Source: a virus
Strand: one strand, 5' to 3'
IMG/VR virus record: IMGVR_UViG_3300028422_000919
Span: 186,001-250,000 of that record
DNA: 64,000 nucleotides
Of the stretch, positions 9,601 to 17,309 are shown piece by piece. Positions within the stretch are counted from its first letter, which is position 1. Each line of letters opens with the position of its first letter. Position numbers and translations under genes: made by a program. A model generated the notes under the pieces. The model made no database searches, had not been told where the DNA came from, and saw only the letters and a program-made list of their open reading frames with translations.

Positions 9601-11098
9601 GCATCGTCCCATCGGTAGGATCAGCCCACTCCAACATTGGGAACAGGTAGTTCGTCAGCGCCTTGTGGACCTCTCGGAACCTCTTGATCTTCCCCATGTA
9701 GGGATACTTGTCCTTGGCGCTCTCGATGACGGCATCCAGGATATCCCTGGATGTCTTGACTTGCCCGGATTTCTCGGTGAACACCAGCCCCGGGACCCCC
9801 AGCTCCCAAAACATCTCCCCGAGCTGCTTGGGGGAAGCCACATCGTAGATGGCGGGCCAGGGTTTCCCCGCCCGAACCACCGGCTCCTTCGGGTCCGTGA
9901 ACCCTAGGGCCTGGTACTGATTTTTGGCCCGCTGGATCTGGTCGTTCAGGAGGTTATTGGGGTTATGGGACTCAAACGTCCGCCGGATAGCCTTGTAGTA
10001 GCCCGGCATCACATCCCTGCCCAGGACCTCGGAGACCGCCTCATACAAATCGAAGATGGACTCGAACCACTCCTGTTGGCCAAGCTGAAGCAGCTCCAAC
10101 ACCTTGGACTTGTCCCGGTAGATGCGGTTACGGTGCATCCACCGGACAGCTCCCACACAACTCTTCTCGATGCCGTAGATAGACTTCTGGGACCGCCCAT
10201 CCTCAGGGTTGACAACCTGGTCGTACACGTTGTCGAAGTGGCGGTAGGTCATAATGCCATCGCCACCGCCATACCACAGGACTTCCTGTCTTCCCGGATC
10301 GAGGGTGGCGAAGTCCATCTCCCCAGTGTGCCCTTCGGGGAACAGCTCGTGCAGCTCGATTTGGTCACAGTGCAGCTCCTGCTCCGACAGGTACTTGAGC
10401 TGCTTGTTCTTGCGCCGAGAGTCCTGAAGGTAGTACAGGATTTCGGTGTCCTCCCAGACACTGGGCTTGTCCCAGTCCCCGAAAGGCTCACCACCCCAAT
10501 ACGTCAGGAACTCTTGATCGAAGATCCCGCCATGAAAGACGGCCCGGACCCTCTTGCCCATCGTGGCTTCAATGAGGCGACGGAACTCCTCCTCGAACAA
10601 GTCCCATGGGATGTTGTGCTCAGCTCCAGCGGTATGCCGGAGGGGGATGTAGTAGCCAGTGACACCGTCAGGGCTCATGCAAACCCCAACGATCTTGTCC
10701 ACCGTCTCTCCCACACCCTGAGCGTTGTAGAACACCCGATTGTCCAGGCCGGTAGTCTCCAGGTCGAGAGCGTAGTACCCGTGTGGAGCGTTGATGCAGT
10801 GATCGATGCAAGCCGCAAGGTTGTCCTGATTCACCAGGACAAACTTACAGTCCGTCATCCAGTCCCGCACCGCTACCTGGGGGTACTGCTGATCGATCAG
10901 GAAGTCGGCACCCGAGAGGGCGTCCTCACCATCACATACGGGAGGGGTGCTCTGGGGGGTCAAGGGGAATCCCCCCTCGTCCTCATCTTCATCATCGTAA
11001 ATGTCGAGAGCGCCCAGGTTGAGAATTTCGTCTTCCGGCAAGATAGGTCCTCCGATGTGTCGTCCAAGCCTCCCTACTCGGTTAGAGGCTGAACTCAT
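6677..11098 (-). CDS. polA: Family A DNA polymerase with 3'-5' exonuclease and intein
   Basis: 1,473 residues; replicates the phage genome. Exonuclease motifs: ALDLETTG with D112/E114, FHGGIFD, and YGGGD. Polymerase motif A is AIDFSGVELR (D572), motif B is RQDAKATNFALCYG (K658), and motif C is MHDELVF (D1199). A 414-residue intein at 751-1164 splits the conserved PIQG/SSADI segment, leaving a mature protein of about 1,059 residues. A CxxC...CxxC zinc ribbon (C597, C600, C620, C623) is inserted just after motif A, which is unusual. After about residue 1240 there is a Pro/Ala-rich linker and a roughly 90-residue C-terminal domain of unknown role. The ATG at 11098 overlaps the upstream gene by 17 bases and has a close AGGGGG. 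The assignment is secure; the roles of the zinc ribbon and tail are unknown. Confidence 0.97.
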   Translation of the reverse strand: MSSASNRVGRLGRHIGGPILPEDEILNLGALDIYDDEDEDEGGFPLTPQSTPPVCDGEDALSGADFLIDQQYPQVAVRDWMTDCKFVLVNQDNLAACIDHCINAPHGYYALDLETTGLDNRVFYNAQGVGETVDKIVGVCMSPDGVTGYYIPLRHTAGAEHNIPWDLFEEEFRRLIEATMGKRVRAVFHGGIFDQEFLTYWGGEPFGDWDKPSVWEDTEILYYLQDSRRKNKQLKYLSEQELHCDQIELHELFPEGHTGEMDFATLDPGRQEVLWYGGGDGIMTYRHFDNVYDQVVNPEDGRSQKSIYGIEKSCVGAVRWMHRNRIYRDKSKVLELLQLGQQEWFESIFDLYEAVSEVLGRDVMPGYYKAIRRTFESHNPNNLLNDQIQRAKNQYQALGFTDPKEPVVRAGKPWPAIYDVASPKQLGEMFWELGVPGLVFTEKSGQVKTSRDILDAVIESAKDKYPYMGKIKRFREVHKALTNYLFPMLEWADPTDGTMRINFRAHKVDTGRFATPAKAKVQLVGWPQMNLQSVPATYDPERPECMRRLRECIAARPPKSPEAPRRYIVAIDFSGVELRLVTNLSREPKWMAEFFRCSSCSRTFDKGDGTCTPEAPPPRCPNCGSDKIGDLHTLTALNIFGEDALDRPNWKQLRQDAKATNFALCYGGGGNAVIRATGCSKNEGWRVKRQFDETYKTLASWWRAQWDFARKHEYVLTAFGRKYPVPDINSEDGGFRSKAERNSVNGPIQGCLHGGSRVPTSLGIRRIEDLSGKTFDVWTGTCWAKGRAFPSGLKKLMHTTLMSGLVMRTSPDHRFRVYEEGLLTWVRQEDLTPDMWVVTDAVGVELPDQVLSFEDKKGYRFEGNHDALWELLGLVIGDGSIQEDGLIIHVGGPDAAQQARYYADRLAPPLGLAATVKEKPRVDGDGRLPTWQVCFWNTAFREFCRMLGLGDWNTWTKRVPEAVWAQSARHRAAFLRGYFSAEGCVNVAQAVDVRSTNPDLLMDTHKLLRTLGIRSTVRLDSKRVFVKDRVAFRNQVGFLIPEESARLWAIESNPRTGQWHTLPQDLIRRIGETVYGSSIYADLQRSEKSAVLRLRAGSGSKSQCQRYLAKLPPKEVPSTITALLEYNYEQVVEVEDTGEPVEMFDVEVKDCVHAFVCDGVVVHNSSADITKIAMALVYKEMKQRGWDKDKVLMIITMHDELVFDISGDVLEEAIEIIKPLMSRNAFILAKKWPIPLTSDVEIGHAWDVEWDLNAMRAGEVRFNGNKKYKKPDKAVADGLVWGEMSKFPAELAPYFRMHNFDEVVAWSKDPSQRPEAKPLVPAKPVPSAPLSAPVVDPREDPELSPPEDVPLAYTGADGDPDGQSALHAVQDEAVAALAVAAVESQEPAGPPMGLKKGDEYIFELRGPLRYETVDELARVIIQCRGKGTRLLRIKLPDGTMLEELEPWKELFGDEAVLVNESEFFWTARARRLC
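7607..8848 (-). other. Intein with LAGLIDADG homing endonuclease in PolA
   Basis: A 414-codon in-frame insertion (polA residues 751-1164). It starts with Cys1 (CLHGGSRVPT, block A), has block B as TSPDH, and ends with canonical VVVHN followed by Ser+1, so self-splicing is expected. Two dodecapeptide motifs mark a LAGLIDADG endonuclease: LLGLVIGDGSI near intein residue 122 and FLRGYFSAEG near 215. Both acidic metal ligands appear present (D in GDG, E in AEG), so homing activity is plausible. The insertion point lies between polymerase motifs B and C, a conserved site where splicing is probably needed for activity. Confidence 0.95.
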
Positions 11099-11528
11099 CC
11101 CCCTCGACTACTACGACGTACCGGCCCTCTTTCCACGCCTGGACGACCACTGAGGCAACCGCAGAAGCGAGATCGTTCAGGGGGGCCTCGAAACACAGGG
11201 GGACCCGGGGGCAGGGGTAGCAGTCCTCCCTGGAGAACATCACGCAGTTGCCGTGGATGCGACAAAGGTCCTGAGGGGCCATCTTGAGCAGGCGGGCGGG
11301 GGGACGCCCGATAGCATTCATGAGCGGGGTGCCCATGCCGTGGAGGGCATGGCTCAGGTCCTCACCATCTACCACGGAGATCAGGGGCTCGTAGGGGGTC
11401 CCCAGGAGGGGGCTCAAAACCCCCCAAGGTCCAGCGGCATCTGGTAGAGGGCGGAGGACCATCACGGACCCCCAGTCTGGGGTCGTGATGGTGAACCGAC
11501 GAATGCCGTTTTCGATGTCAGAGAGCAC
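11082..11528 (-). CDS. Hypothetical protein with five-Cys cluster
   Basis: 148 residues from a GTG at 11528 that overlaps the end of the primase gene. The frame continues upstream to 11669 only inside that gene. The C-terminal half carries CRIHGNC, then CYPCPRVPLC (about residues 88-112), a five-cysteine cluster compatible with zinc or an Fe-S centre, followed by a helical, Ala/Val-rich end. Sitting between prim-pol and PolA and coupled to both suggests a replication accessory, such as a primase partner. No family is recognised and the metal type is unknown. Confidence 0.7.
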   Translation of the reverse strand: MLSDIENGIRRFTITTPDWGSVMVLRPLPDAAGPWGVLSPLLGTPYEPLISVVDGEDLSHALHGMGTPLMNAIGRPPARLLKMAPQDLCRIHGNCVMFSREDCYPCPRVPLCFEAPLNDLASAVASVVVQAWKEGRYVVVVEGDEFSL

Positions 11529-13032
11529 TGGCCCACTCTTTGTACTTCTGGGAGACCTTCTGGCGAACCCTCTCCAGAGCAACCCTCCCCTGGTATTCGT
11601 TGAGCTTCTTGCCTTTGCTATCTGTGGTGAGGTAAACCACCTTGTCGAAGGCCTCCCACATAGAGGCAACGGCTCGGGGGTCCATGTCTCGCTCCGACGT
11701 GATTGACTGGAGAGTAGTCTCCAGAGCCCGGCAGTCTTCCTCGAACGTGCGACCGGGGATCAGCTTAACCTCGGGCTTCGGCTCAGAGGCAGGCGGAGGG
11801 GAGGGAGCTGGTGTCGGGACCACCTCTCCGGAAAAGGGTTCCTCCTCTTCCAGCTCTTCCGGGGATTCCACCCCGAGCAGAACCCCCATGTCCAGTTCCG
11901 AGTCTTCATCCAGGCGAACGATCCCCCGGGACAGGAACTCGGCCGGGGAATGGGCTTCGGAAGGGATCGGCCCGGTATACCCGTTCAGCCGGAGACTCTG
12001 GTAGCTGGTCGGGCTGTACCCCGAGGCTAGAGCCTTGTCGAAGGTCCGATCCGTCTCGTCGGGGGTATACCGAGGGTCCAAGGCGCTCAGGCGGTGGAAT
12101 TCGGCCCGGCCGGCATCCCCGAACACGGCCACGAGGTTGGTAGCGAGACCCCACCAGGTATGGAGGTTGACACCCCCGGGTTCGGACTCCGCCCACTCGA
12201 AGAACGGTTCCGTTTCCAGGCCGGACACCTGCCCACGGAAATCCTCACCCGAAATAAGAGCCTTGGCCGTCTCTCCGTAGACAGCCAGCCGGATCTCACG
12301 GTGTTTGCGGTATCTCCGCTCCGAGGACTCTTTGACGTGTCGTTCGTAGGCCGCCACGTCGAACTCGGGGATGTGGGCGATGAACCAAGGGACATCCAGG
12401 GTGTCTAGGTTCACCTGGGGCTGGTAGATGCGGCCGGTTCGGTGCAGGGCCCCAGGGGCCACCACGTAGTTCCGCTTGGATTTCACGTCGATGGCGGTTT
12501 TGCCCCACTCGGCGTGCTTGACGATCTTTTTGCCGTCCTCGACCTCGTAGTCCCAGGAGATGACCCCTTCATCGGGCCCGATAATTTTGTTCCGCCCTGA
12601 GACGTGGATCCCGGCGGGGGTCCGGTAGTAGTGGTGGCTCCCACCGCCCTCACGCCCCGTGGTGACCACGAAGGGTGTCACCCCATACTGATCTTCGATC
12701 CAGGAGGCCATACGGGGATCGTCGGCATCCACCACTGTGAACCGGACCCGGGTCCCGGAGTCGGGGAGCAGAAGGGGGGTGGCGTCCGGCCACTCCCGAG
12801 CCCACTCCAAGATTTGCTCGGGGCCCAAGAGTTCTGGAGACTCGCCGCTGTACGGGGCAAACGGGACATGAGGGGCCTTGTTGACGCTTCCGGGGATGAC
12901 ATTGAACCCCCAGGAGTGCCAGCGCATCGCCACCCTGTAGTACAGGGTTCCCTTCCCCTTGCGCTCGGGGTCATAGGGGGTCGAAACCAGGGCTTCAATG
13001 GCGTCGTCGAGTTTTTCAGGGGCATCCCACAT
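11518..13032 (-). CDS. Bifunctional primase/polymerase (AEP superfamily)
   Basis: 504 residues. The N-terminal half matches the prim-pol (PF09250-like) archaeo-eukaryotic primase fold: VVDADDP (D102/D104, metal binding), TGREGGGSHHYYR (H133/H134, nucleotide binding), and IDVKSKRNYVVAPGALH (D182 plus the conserved Lys and His). It should synthesise primers for the family A polymerase downstream. Residues 205-360 are helical and resemble a primase C-terminal accessory region. An acidic/Pro-rich linker (380-425) leads to a small helical tail. No helicase domain is fused; a DnaB-like helicase is encoded separately at 22004-23557. The start is the ATG preceded by GGGGGG. Confidence 0.9.
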   Translation of the reverse strand: MWDAPEKLDDAIEALVSTPYDPERKGKGTLYYRVAMRWHSWGFNVIPGSVNKAPHVPFAPYSGESPELLGPEQILEWAREWPDATPLLLPDSGTRVRFTVVDADDPRMASWIEDQYGVTPFVVTTGREGGGSHHYYRTPAGIHVSGRNKIIGPDEGVISWDYEVEDGKKIVKHAEWGKTAIDVKSKRNYVVAPGALHRTGRIYQPQVNLDTLDVPWFIAHIPEFDVAAYERHVKESSERRYRKHREIRLAVYGETAKALISGEDFRGQVSGLETEPFFEWAESEPGGVNLHTWWGLATNLVAVFGDAGRAEFHRLSALDPRYTPDETDRTFDKALASGYSPTSYQSLRLNGYTGPIPSEAHSPAEFLSRGIVRLDEDSELDMGVLLGVESPEELEEEEPFSGEVVPTPAPSPPPASEPKPEVKLIPGRTFEEDCRALETTLQSITSERDMDPRAVASMWEAFDKVVYLTTDSKGKKLNEYQGRVALERVRQKVSQKYKEWASAL

Positions 13033-13053
13033 GGCGGTACTACCCCCCGAGGC

Positions 13054-13293
13054 TCAGAATCTGCTGGGGTCTTCGGTGATCCACCCCAAATCGTAGGACA
13101 TGCTCTCGGCGGCCCGCTGGGCGGCGATGACGTCGTAGTGGGGGAATGAAACCTGGATAGTGCCGCTGGAGTCTTGGAGCCTAGCAATGTAGCCGGACCG
13201 CTTCCAGAAAACCTGGAGGACCTGGAGAGGGTTGCCCGGAACCCGAGCACAGAGAATCCCGTTCTGATCCTGATCCCAGCTCAGCTTCAGCAT
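13054..13293 (-). CDS. Small hypothetical protein
   Basis: 79 residues, beta-strand-rich N-terminal half with a helix near residues 55-68 (YDVIAAQRAAESM). It lies 20 bases after peptide deformylase and 21 bases before prim-pol in the same operon. The ATG is usable, with a GGAGG-like AGGATCGG upstream. No motif is recognised. Confidence 0.6.
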   Translation of the reverse strand: MLKLSWDQDQNGILCARVPGNPLQVLQVFWKRSGYIARLQDSSGTIQVSFPHYDVIAAQRAAESMSYDLGWITEDPSRF

Positions 13294-13313
13294 CCGATCC
13301 TCCAGGCCCTAAG

Positions 13314-13787
13314 CTATAGGGAACCCTGCATCTTCGCCCGTTTCTCAAAGGTGATGCCGTCGAGGTGATCCAGCTCATGCTGGAAGCAGATCGCCAGGAG
13401 ACCGGAGACCCAGTCGGCAAACGGCTTGCCGTTTTCATCTAGGGCTCGGATGCGGATACGGAAAGCCCTCTGAACCTTGAGGGTCTCCCCGGGGAACGAA
13501 AGGCACCCCTCAGGGATGGAAGTCTCCCCCTCGAAATCCAAGATCTCCGGATTGATGAACACCATGGGGGCGCTCTTCGGGGACACGTCCATCACGAAGA
13601 GGCGGTGGGTCAAACCCACCTGGTTGGCAGCCAGGCCGATCCCGCCCTTCTGGTACATCGTGACGAACATCCGGTCGATTAGGGGACGGATGGCGGCCAC
13701 GTCCTCGACGAGAAGGCAAGGGGTTTCCAGGCGGACATCGGGAGCCTGGATCAGAGGAAGAGGTTCGGATGCCATGTCGGGGATCAC
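13314..13787 (-). CDS. def: Peptide deformylase
   Basis: 157 residues, close to the usual phage and bacterial PDF size. It removes the formyl group from N-terminal Met of new proteins in the cytoplasm. All three motifs are present: GIGLAANQVG (48-57), EGCLSFPG (93-100, metal ligand C95) and QHELDHLDG (136-144, metal ligands H137/H141, catalytic E138). The start is GTG at 13787, with AAAGGAG six bases upstream. It is the first gene of the left minus-strand operon, behind a candidate promoter with TAGAAA. Phage-encoded PDFs are well known, particularly in phages of marine and environmental hosts. Confidence 0.97.
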   Translation of the reverse strand: MIPDMASEPLPLIQAPDVRLETPCLLVEDVAAIRPLIDRMFVTMYQKGGIGLAANQVGLTHRLFVMDVSPKSAPMVFINPEILDFEGETSIPEGCLSFPGETLKVQRAFRIRIRALDENGKPFADWVSGLLAICFQHELDHLDGITFEKRAKMQGSL

Positions 13788-13889
13788 GGGCTACTCCTTT
13801 CAAGGTTTCTACCTTACCCGCAGGGAGAAGGAGGGGTAACCCCGAGTGAGGGTCTGGGTAGTTGGAGGGTGAACGACGGAGACCACTTC
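13788..13889. promoter_or_regulatory. Divergent intergenic control region
   Basis: This 102-base gap separates leftward def from the rightward helicase. On the minus strand TAGAAA (13811-13806) is a possible -10 box about 20 bases before the def start. TTACCC (13814-13819) and GGGTAA (13834-13839) form an inverted repeat, and GGGGTAACCCC (13833-13843) is a short hairpin. The decamer CTACCTTACC (13809-13818) recurs as CTACCCTACC in the other divergent gap at 28772-28781. Promoter or operator function is inferred from these coincidences. Confidence 0.35.
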
Positions 13890-15617
13890 ATGAAAATCGG
13901 ACACGAAAAAATCTTTCCTCAGCAAATTCAGATGGCCACGCTGATTTGGATGCTGCTCTTGGACCGTCTCCAGGGTAACCCCCATGCCAGAACGCCTCTA
14001 CTAATGGCCCAGCCCCAGCAGGGCAAGACAGGGGCGATCATCTGCCTCATCGACAAGTTCATCGACTACTGCGTGAAGCATTCCAAAACATTCCAGGTTA
14101 TCGTGACCTGCGGACTGGCAGAGTTGTCCCTACGGGACCAGACGCTGGCACGCCTCACGGAATCTGTAGCAGATGACGGAATGACGCTGACAGGGGCCTG
14201 CCTCGACATCAAGGCTCGGAGCACTGGGTTGGCTCGGTACAAGCCTGTTGCGGGTACGACAATGCCCGGGATCCTCGTGGTGAACCGATCCACTAAACTT
14301 CGCAGTCTCAAAAAACATCTTCTCTGTGATGTGGATCTTCGACTGGTCATCTCCGATGAGTGCCACGTCGGTAACGGGAAGGGTGGCTGTATGGATAAGT
14401 TCCTGCAGACACTGGGAGTGCGACCAAATCAACAGATCCATACCTGGCAGGACGATGCCTGTGGCGGGAAAACACTCTTCGTCCCCGTGTCTGCAACCCC
14501 GTTCGCCCATTTCGCCCTCTCTGCCAAATATAAGGGGGCTCCGGCATCCCGCACTCTCTATGACACGGTGTATGTAGCCCCAGGTGAGAACTATACAAGC
14601 CCACTGGATTTGTGGGACAACCGTCTTCTTCCTACAGGAGCCCTTTTCTGTAATGTAGGGGACGAGCTGGTCCCTTCTCCCATCCTGGGAGACATCTTCG
14701 ACCATTTCGAGCAGGAGTGCGAAAGCTACGGTCCGGGGTATTCCCTCATGAGGGCTACCGGAAAAGAACACGAAGCCCTCATGGGTTACATTGAGAACCG
14801 TAACCGCAGAGGGATCCCGACTGAAGTCATGTGCTTCGACAGCAAGCCTGGGAAGGATTCGGACTCCAGACCAATTTCAGAATTGCTGTCGCAATTGGCA
14901 ACTCGGCCACAGGTTCCCGTGGTGTTGGTAATCCGAGGTGCTTTCCGGGCGGGTATGACCCTCCCCCAAAACCACTACATCCGCCTCTGGGTAGAAACAT
15001 CTTCCGACAACGTGGATACCCAACTCCAGGCAGGAGTAGGACGGGCCTGCGGGTATGGGCGAAAAGGGGATGTTTTCCCCATCTACTGTGACATCCCCAA
15101 GATCCAAGAAGCCTTGGACTTCTACCGGAATCTGGAGTTTTTGGAGCCGGTGTCCGCAATCCCCTCTGGGGTACAGAACCACCAGGCCCTCAATACGGTC
15201 GATGTCGCTCCCGTGGGGTGGATCTCCAAGCAGGAATGGATTGATGGAAAGGGCATGCTGCATCCCGCAAGAGACCGGATGTGGTTCAAACCAAGGCATG
15301 CCCAAATTGCTACCACCAGGGGCAACATCGCCAAAGATACCGCTCTGCTGACACTACGAGGAACCCGTGAAAGTGGCAACACATGGGGGCATGAGGTCAA
15401 CGGCAAAGCCGATTCGGAGCGTTACCGGGAGTATGTGAGACTGTACCCCGACCGGCAACCCGATTCCACCCTGGAGGCGATGCACCACCACTATGACCTG
15501 TTGCTTAAAACTTTTCCGGGGTGCGAAGGCAACGTAATCGTGTTCGAGCACACTGGGGATGAATCCCCGGATGGTGACTCTATTCAGAGGCGTCGGTCTG
15601 CTCTGGCGGAATACTAA
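13890..15617 (+). CDS. SF2 helicase-like ATPase, possible Z1-type C-terminal region
   Basis: 575 residues from the ATG at 13890 (GGAG eight bases upstream); an in-frame GTG at 13869 has no proper spacing. SF2 motifs: Walker A PQQGKTG (about residue 46), DECH box in VISDECH (about 156), SATP motif III (about 201), and an arginine-finger region QAGVGRACGYG (about 380-390). The stretch around RGAFRAGMTLP leading to that motif recalls Z1-type restriction-associated ATPases, but this is a tentative reading. Likely a DNA or RNA translocase. It forms a two-gene plus-strand island with the next gene, between oppositely transcribed operons. Base composition looks more A/T-rich than the neighbours, suggesting separate acquisition. 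Confidence 0.8.
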   Translation: MKIGHEKIFPQQIQMATLIWMLLLDRLQGNPHARTPLLMAQPQQGKTGAIICLIDKFIDYCVKHSKTFQVIVTCGLAELSLRDQTLARLTESVADDGMTLTGACLDIKARSTGLARYKPVAGTTMPGILVVNRSTKLRSLKKHLLCDVDLRLVISDECHVGNGKGGCMDKFLQTLGVRPNQQIHTWQDDACGGKTLFVPVSATPFAHFALSAKYKGAPASRTLYDTVYVAPGENYTSPLDLWDNRLLPTGALFCNVGDELVPSPILGDIFDHFEQECESYGPGYSLMRATGKEHEALMGYIENRNRRGIPTEVMCFDSKPGKDSDSRPISELLSQLATRPQVPVVLVIRGAFRAGMTLPQNHYIRLWVETSSDNVDTQLQAGVGRACGYGRKGDVFPIYCDIPKIQEALDFYRNLEFLEPVSAIPSGVQNHQALNTVDVAPVGWISKQEWIDGKGMLHPARDRMWFKPRHAQIATTRGNIAKDTALLTLRGTRESGNTWGHEVNGKADSERYREYVRLYPDRQPDSTLEAMHHHYDLLLKTFPGCEGNVIVFEHTGDESPDGDSIQRRRSALAEY

Positions 15618-15619
15618 GC

Positions 15620-16498
15620 ATGTACCGAGGTGACACCCCCGCAAAAACCCGGTGCCGGAAATTGGTATGGGGCCTGCACAAGCGGCTCTTGGGAGAGGCT
15701 TTTCTGTCCACCCCCCACGTTTTCACGGCCTCTCGCTTCGGTGGTGACATCGAGGTACTATTGAAGAAGGGGGTGCCCCCCGATAATGTGTGGGCGGTTG
15801 ATACTGACCAGGAGGCCGTAAGAGACCTTATCCCCCTAAAGAAGCAACGGGGGTTCCGGCTATTTCCCAGAAACATCACCCAAGTGGTACAGCAGAACCC
15901 CTCGGTGCAGTCGGTCTACCTTGATTTGTGCGGGCATCTGAAAGGCCGAGATACCAGGATGTCCATCACGGAGACCGTTCGGTCCTTGCCCCGAGGCAGC
16001 GTTCTAAGTGTCACGCTGCTTCGGGGGAGAGAACAAAATCTCCATATGGACAGGGAACAAGAGCTGATTGGCCTGATCCAGCAACACACAAAGCACCCCG
16101 TGACTCTTTTGCAGGCCCTTTCCTACTTGTCAAACGACCATAAATCGAAAGGGTCCCCCATGATCACTTGGACTTTTGTGCTTCGGGAGCATAAGTCCAA
16201 GGTGAGGAGAGTTGATTTGAGCAAAAACACCGAAAACAAGTCCCAGAAGCAAAGCCAGGCGGCTCGGAAGGCGTGGGAGACTCGCCGTCGCCTAGCGGCA
16301 GAGAAAGAATCCCTGTCCCAGAAACGAAGCCAGGCGGCTCACAAAGCGTGGGAGACTCGACGCCGCTCCACTGCGGAGCAAGAAACCCTCAGTTTTGTGG
16401 ATGAGGGCCTCGGGTCTCCCACTAGCACCACCGTTGAGCCCCTAACGGTGAAGTTGATTCAGTTGTGGCAGCACATGACCCAAAAGCTGAGGGGATAG
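15620..16498 (+). CDS. Rossmann-like protein (possible SAM methyltransferase) with repeated basic tail
   Basis: 292 residues, starting 2 bases after the helicase stop. Residues 35-110 read like a class I methyltransferase core: a hydrophobic strand and FGGDIEVLLKKG loop, then VWAVDTDQEAV with an acidic residue at the end of strand 2, then VYLDLCGHL in the motif IV position. Canonical GxGxG and catalytic motifs are not clear, so it may be a degenerate or novel member. Residues 200-265 hold two copies of a basic module (SQAA-KAWETRRR) encoded by a 75-bp direct repeat, likely nucleic-acid binding. It converges on the Dam-like gene with 2 bases between the stops. Function is inferred from fold hints and pairing with the helicase. 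Confidence 0.65.
   Translation: MYRGDTPAKTRCRKLVWGLHKRLLGEAFLSTPHVFTASRFGGDIEVLLKKGVPPDNVWAVDTDQEAVRDLIPLKKQRGFRLFPRNITQVVQQNPSVQSVYLDLCGHLKGRDTRMSITETVRSLPRGSVLSVTLLRGREQNLHMDREQELIGLIQQHTKHPVTLLQALSYLSNDHKSKGSPMITWTFVLREHKSKVRRVDLSKNTENKSQKQSQAARKAWETRRRLAAEKESLSQKRSQAAHKAWETRRRSTAEQETLSFVDEGLGSPTSTTVEPLTVKLIQLWQHMTQKLRG
16241..16390 (+). repeat. 75-bp direct repeat pair within coding sequence
   Basis: Two imperfect 75-bp copies (16241-16315 and 16316-16390) encode the basic SQAA-KAWETRRR module near the end of the preceding protein. The core AGCCAGGCGGCTC and GCGTGGGAGACTCG blocks are conserved in both copies, with in-frame substitutions between. This looks like internal domain duplication. 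Confidence 0.8.
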
Positions 16499-16500
16499 CC

Positions 16501-17283
16501 CTATTCTGGGGTATCGCCGAACATAGAAAGGATGTCCTTGGGGTCAGTGTGGTTCTGCCACAGAGCTTCCTTACTCACCTTCCCTCCGTGCTTGGCATTA
16601 CTGGCTTTTATGTCCAGATAGGGCTCGAAGGGAAGCCAGTTAGCCCCTACATTCTCACACACCATGACCTGCCCTTTTCTCCCTCGGCACCACTCCCCTA
16701 GACGCTCAAAGTCAATATCTGTCGAACTACACTTGTAGTATTTTCCGGCCTTGGCATAAGGAGGATCGATGAACCAAGTCGCCTCAATGTCAGGAGCATC
16801 CTCATAGCTACTCTCGATCAGAGTCCAATGCCGAATATGGTCCACCTGGGAGGCGATTCGTCGCTTCACAGGGGACCCCCATCCAACATTGAACGACCTG
16901 CTAGATGCCTTGCCAAACTCTCCCCCTCTGTGCCTGCGAGCCCAGGAACTCAAAGTTTTGCCGGGTCCGGTACCCGCCTGATTGAGCCACCAACCGATCA
17001 AATACCGGGCTTCCTCACACACATTCAGATCCTCCACGCTCTGGCCCTCTTGAATGTCCGGAAGGGCCAGAATTTCCTCGGGTTTGACCCGAATCAGGTA
17101 CTTCCATGTGGCGGCGATCACCGGATCCTTTTCGATCAGGATGATGTTTTTTTTGTGGTGGTATACCGAGTACCCGGCCCCCCCGCAAAAAGGTTCCACA
17201 ATGGTATCGTAGTCTGGCTCAGGGTAATGGGGAGCCGCCCGATACTTCCCGCCGTAGAAGTAGAAAAAAGGCTTAAGGATCAT
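16501..17283 (-). CDS. Dam-like (D12 class) DNA adenine N6-methyltransferase
   Basis: 260 residues. An N-terminal FYGGKYR and SAM motif I VEPFCGGAGYSV (29-40) are followed by ILIEKDP (about 49-54) and catalytic motif IV FIDPPY (171-176). This is the order of D12/alpha-class adenine methylases such as Dam and M.MboII-like enzymes. It would methylate adenine in a short target on phage DNA, probably protecting it from host restriction. The region between 60 and 165 is the likely target-recognition part. The ATG at 17283 follows a GGGGGG tract. It is the last gene of its operon and converges on the plus-strand island. The recognition sequence is not predictable here. Confidence 0.92.
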   Translation of the reverse strand: MILKPFFYFYGGKYRAAPHYPEPDYDTIVEPFCGGAGYSVYHHKKNIILIEKDPVIAATWKYLIRVKPEEILALPDIQEGQSVEDLNVCEEARYLIGWWLNQAGTGPGKTLSSWARRHRGGEFGKASSRSFNVGWGSPVKRRIASQVDHIRHWTLIESSYEDAPDIEATWFIDPPYAKAGKYYKCSSTDIDFERLGEWCRGRKGQVMVCENVGANWLPFEPYLDIKASNAKHGGKVSKEALWQNHTDPKDILSMFGDTPE

Positions 17284-17309
17284 GCGGCCCCCCAGAAGCA
17301 GATGCTGGA

